Assembly (NCBI RefSeq): GCF_002906255.1
Contig: NZ_POTC01000013.1
Coordinates: 1 to 64,000, forward strand
DNA length: 64,000 nucleotides
DNA from: Novacetimonas maltaceti
GTDB taxonomy: Bacteria; Pseudomonadota; Alphaproteobacteria; Acetobacterales; Acetobacteraceae
Direction: 5' to 3'
Shown here: in pieces, positions 63,438-64,000 of the stretch
Layout: each line of letters starts with the position of its first letter
Numbering within the stretch: position 1 is the stretch's first letter
Notes under the pieces: generated by a model
Databases searched by the model: none
Seen by the model: only the letters and a program-made list of their open reading frames with translations
Told to the model about the DNA's origin: nothing
Position numbers and translations under genes: made by a program

Positions 63438-64000
63438 CGATGCACAGCAGCCCCTGGTTCTTCAGGCTCGAACATGCCCGCTCCGCCGCCGCCTGCGACA
63501 GACCGGCAAGCCGCGCGCGATAGACCTGCGTGCCGCGTGCGCTGGTGACCGGGATCACCATGCTGCGCGCGCCCTGCAGGAGGGTGAAGTCCCCCTGCCG
63601 CGCCATGGTGGTGGCGAAACGGGCCTGCCCCTCGGTGGAGAAGGCGCCGACCTGCACGCTCCATGCGCCGTAATTGACGCCCGCGCCCGATGTCGCCGTC
63701 ACCGTCATGCCCGTGCAGCGTGCAGAAGGGTCGTAGGCCGCATCCGGGTCCTGCACGCAACCCGTGGACGGCGCATGCGTCGTGGGCGCGGGCGGATTGA
63801 CTGTCGCATATTGCAAGACGGTATGCTGGTTGCGCCCGCCAAGTGCCACGGGCGTGCGTGTCACCGGCTGTCCCGGCCCGGCATAGATCGCAAGCGGGCC
63901 GCTCAGCGCCACGGAATTGCCGAGGTTGGGCGTGATGATCTTCAGGTAGCGCACGGTCTGGCTGGGCAGGGGGCGGCCGTCCTCCAGATAGTCGTTCAGC
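63418..64000 (-). CDS. SPOR-domain protein, 5' end outside the window
   Basis: The visible 194 residues begin LNDYLEDGRPLPSQTVRYLK at the window edge and end in a SPOR domain (YGAWSVQVGAFSTEGQARFATTMA to LCIVIRPGM). SPOR domains bind denuded septal peptidoglycan. The part before it is linker and a small beta-rich segment. The N-terminal part, probably a peptidoglycan hydrolase or carboxypeptidase, lies beyond base 64000. An internal ATG at 63954 is not the true start because the frame stays open upstream. Confidence 0.8.
   Translation of the reverse strand, partial: LNDYLEDGRPLPSQTVRYLKIITPNLGNSVALSGPLAIYAGPGQPVTRTPVALGGRNQHTVLQYATVNPPAPTTHAPSTGCVQDPDAAYDPSARCTGMTVTATSGAGVNYGAWSVQVGAFSTEGQARFATTMARQGDFTLLQGARSMVIPVTSARGTQVYRARLAGLSQAAAERACSSLKNQGLLCIVIRPGM

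Overview
The window is about 64 kb of high-GC chromosomal DNA from an alphaproteobacterium, most likely an acetic acid bacterium (Acetobacteraceae, Komagataeibacter/Gluconacetobacter-like). Supporting signs are the rrn-end order 5S then initiator tRNA, a holA-lptE-leuS-DUF3576 block of alphaproteobacterial type, a hydrolase of the alpha-amino acid ester hydrolase type first described in Acetobacter turbidans, and a dispersed AAGCTTTTT/GCCGCCTTTT hairpin repeat. The genus is inferred from these features, not from a database search.

Layout. 1-273: end of an rRNA operon (5S, tRNA-fMet, terminator). 533-1902: an SIS-domain gene and a decayed 3' fragment of a carbohydrate-active gene. 1959-33651: an accessory region with a strong common theme. 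It holds TonB-dependent receptors (one with an internal amber codon), a SbmA/BacA-type peptide ABC transporter, a complete Dpp/Opp-type peptide ABC transporter, a D-amino acid dehydrogenase, a Tat-exported penicillin-acylase-family enzyme, three serine hydrolases with beta-lactamase or D-peptidase folds, an S9 prolyl oligopeptidase, an alpha-amino acid ester hydrolase, an amidase, a DmpA-type (S58) aminopeptidase, a D-amino acid transaminase and two LysR regulators. 33783-41877: an iron-uptake block with DUF3325/PepSY/DUF3649 membrane proteins, two siderophore receptors and a PiuC-type hydroxylase, with Fur-like operators in the divergent promoter region. 41922-53863: mostly housekeeping or stress genes (arfB, msrC, nucleoside hydrolase, Spy-like protein, SDR/LysR pair, dps, ogt, MYG1, phosphohexomutase) separated by copies of the hairpin repeat. 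54261-55497: a PadR regulator with a very clear operator/promoter and a small secreted His/Gly-rich protein. 55653-55959: a tRNA-Arg(CCT) gene split by a group I intron. 56019-61024: holA, lptE, leuS and a DUF3576 lipoprotein. 61368-64000: a degenerate GH3 protein and a truncated SPOR-domain gene.

How the genes may work together. Reading 1959-33651 as one unit, the receptors and transporters would bring in a peptide-like compound. Ntn-acylase, ester hydrolase/aminopeptidase and serine hydrolases would cut acyl, amide or D-residue bonds. D-amino acid dehydrogenase and D-amino acid transaminase would feed the released D-amino acids into central metabolism. A candidate LysR box (TAACC-N3-GGTTA, T-N11-A) lies upstream of four separate transcription units of this region, which suggests one regulon. 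The natural substrate (a non-ribosomal peptide, peptide siderophore, beta-lactam-like compound or peptidoglycan peptide) cannot be told from sequence. Transport plus D-amino acid catabolism under one regulator is my main candidate for an undescribed system here.
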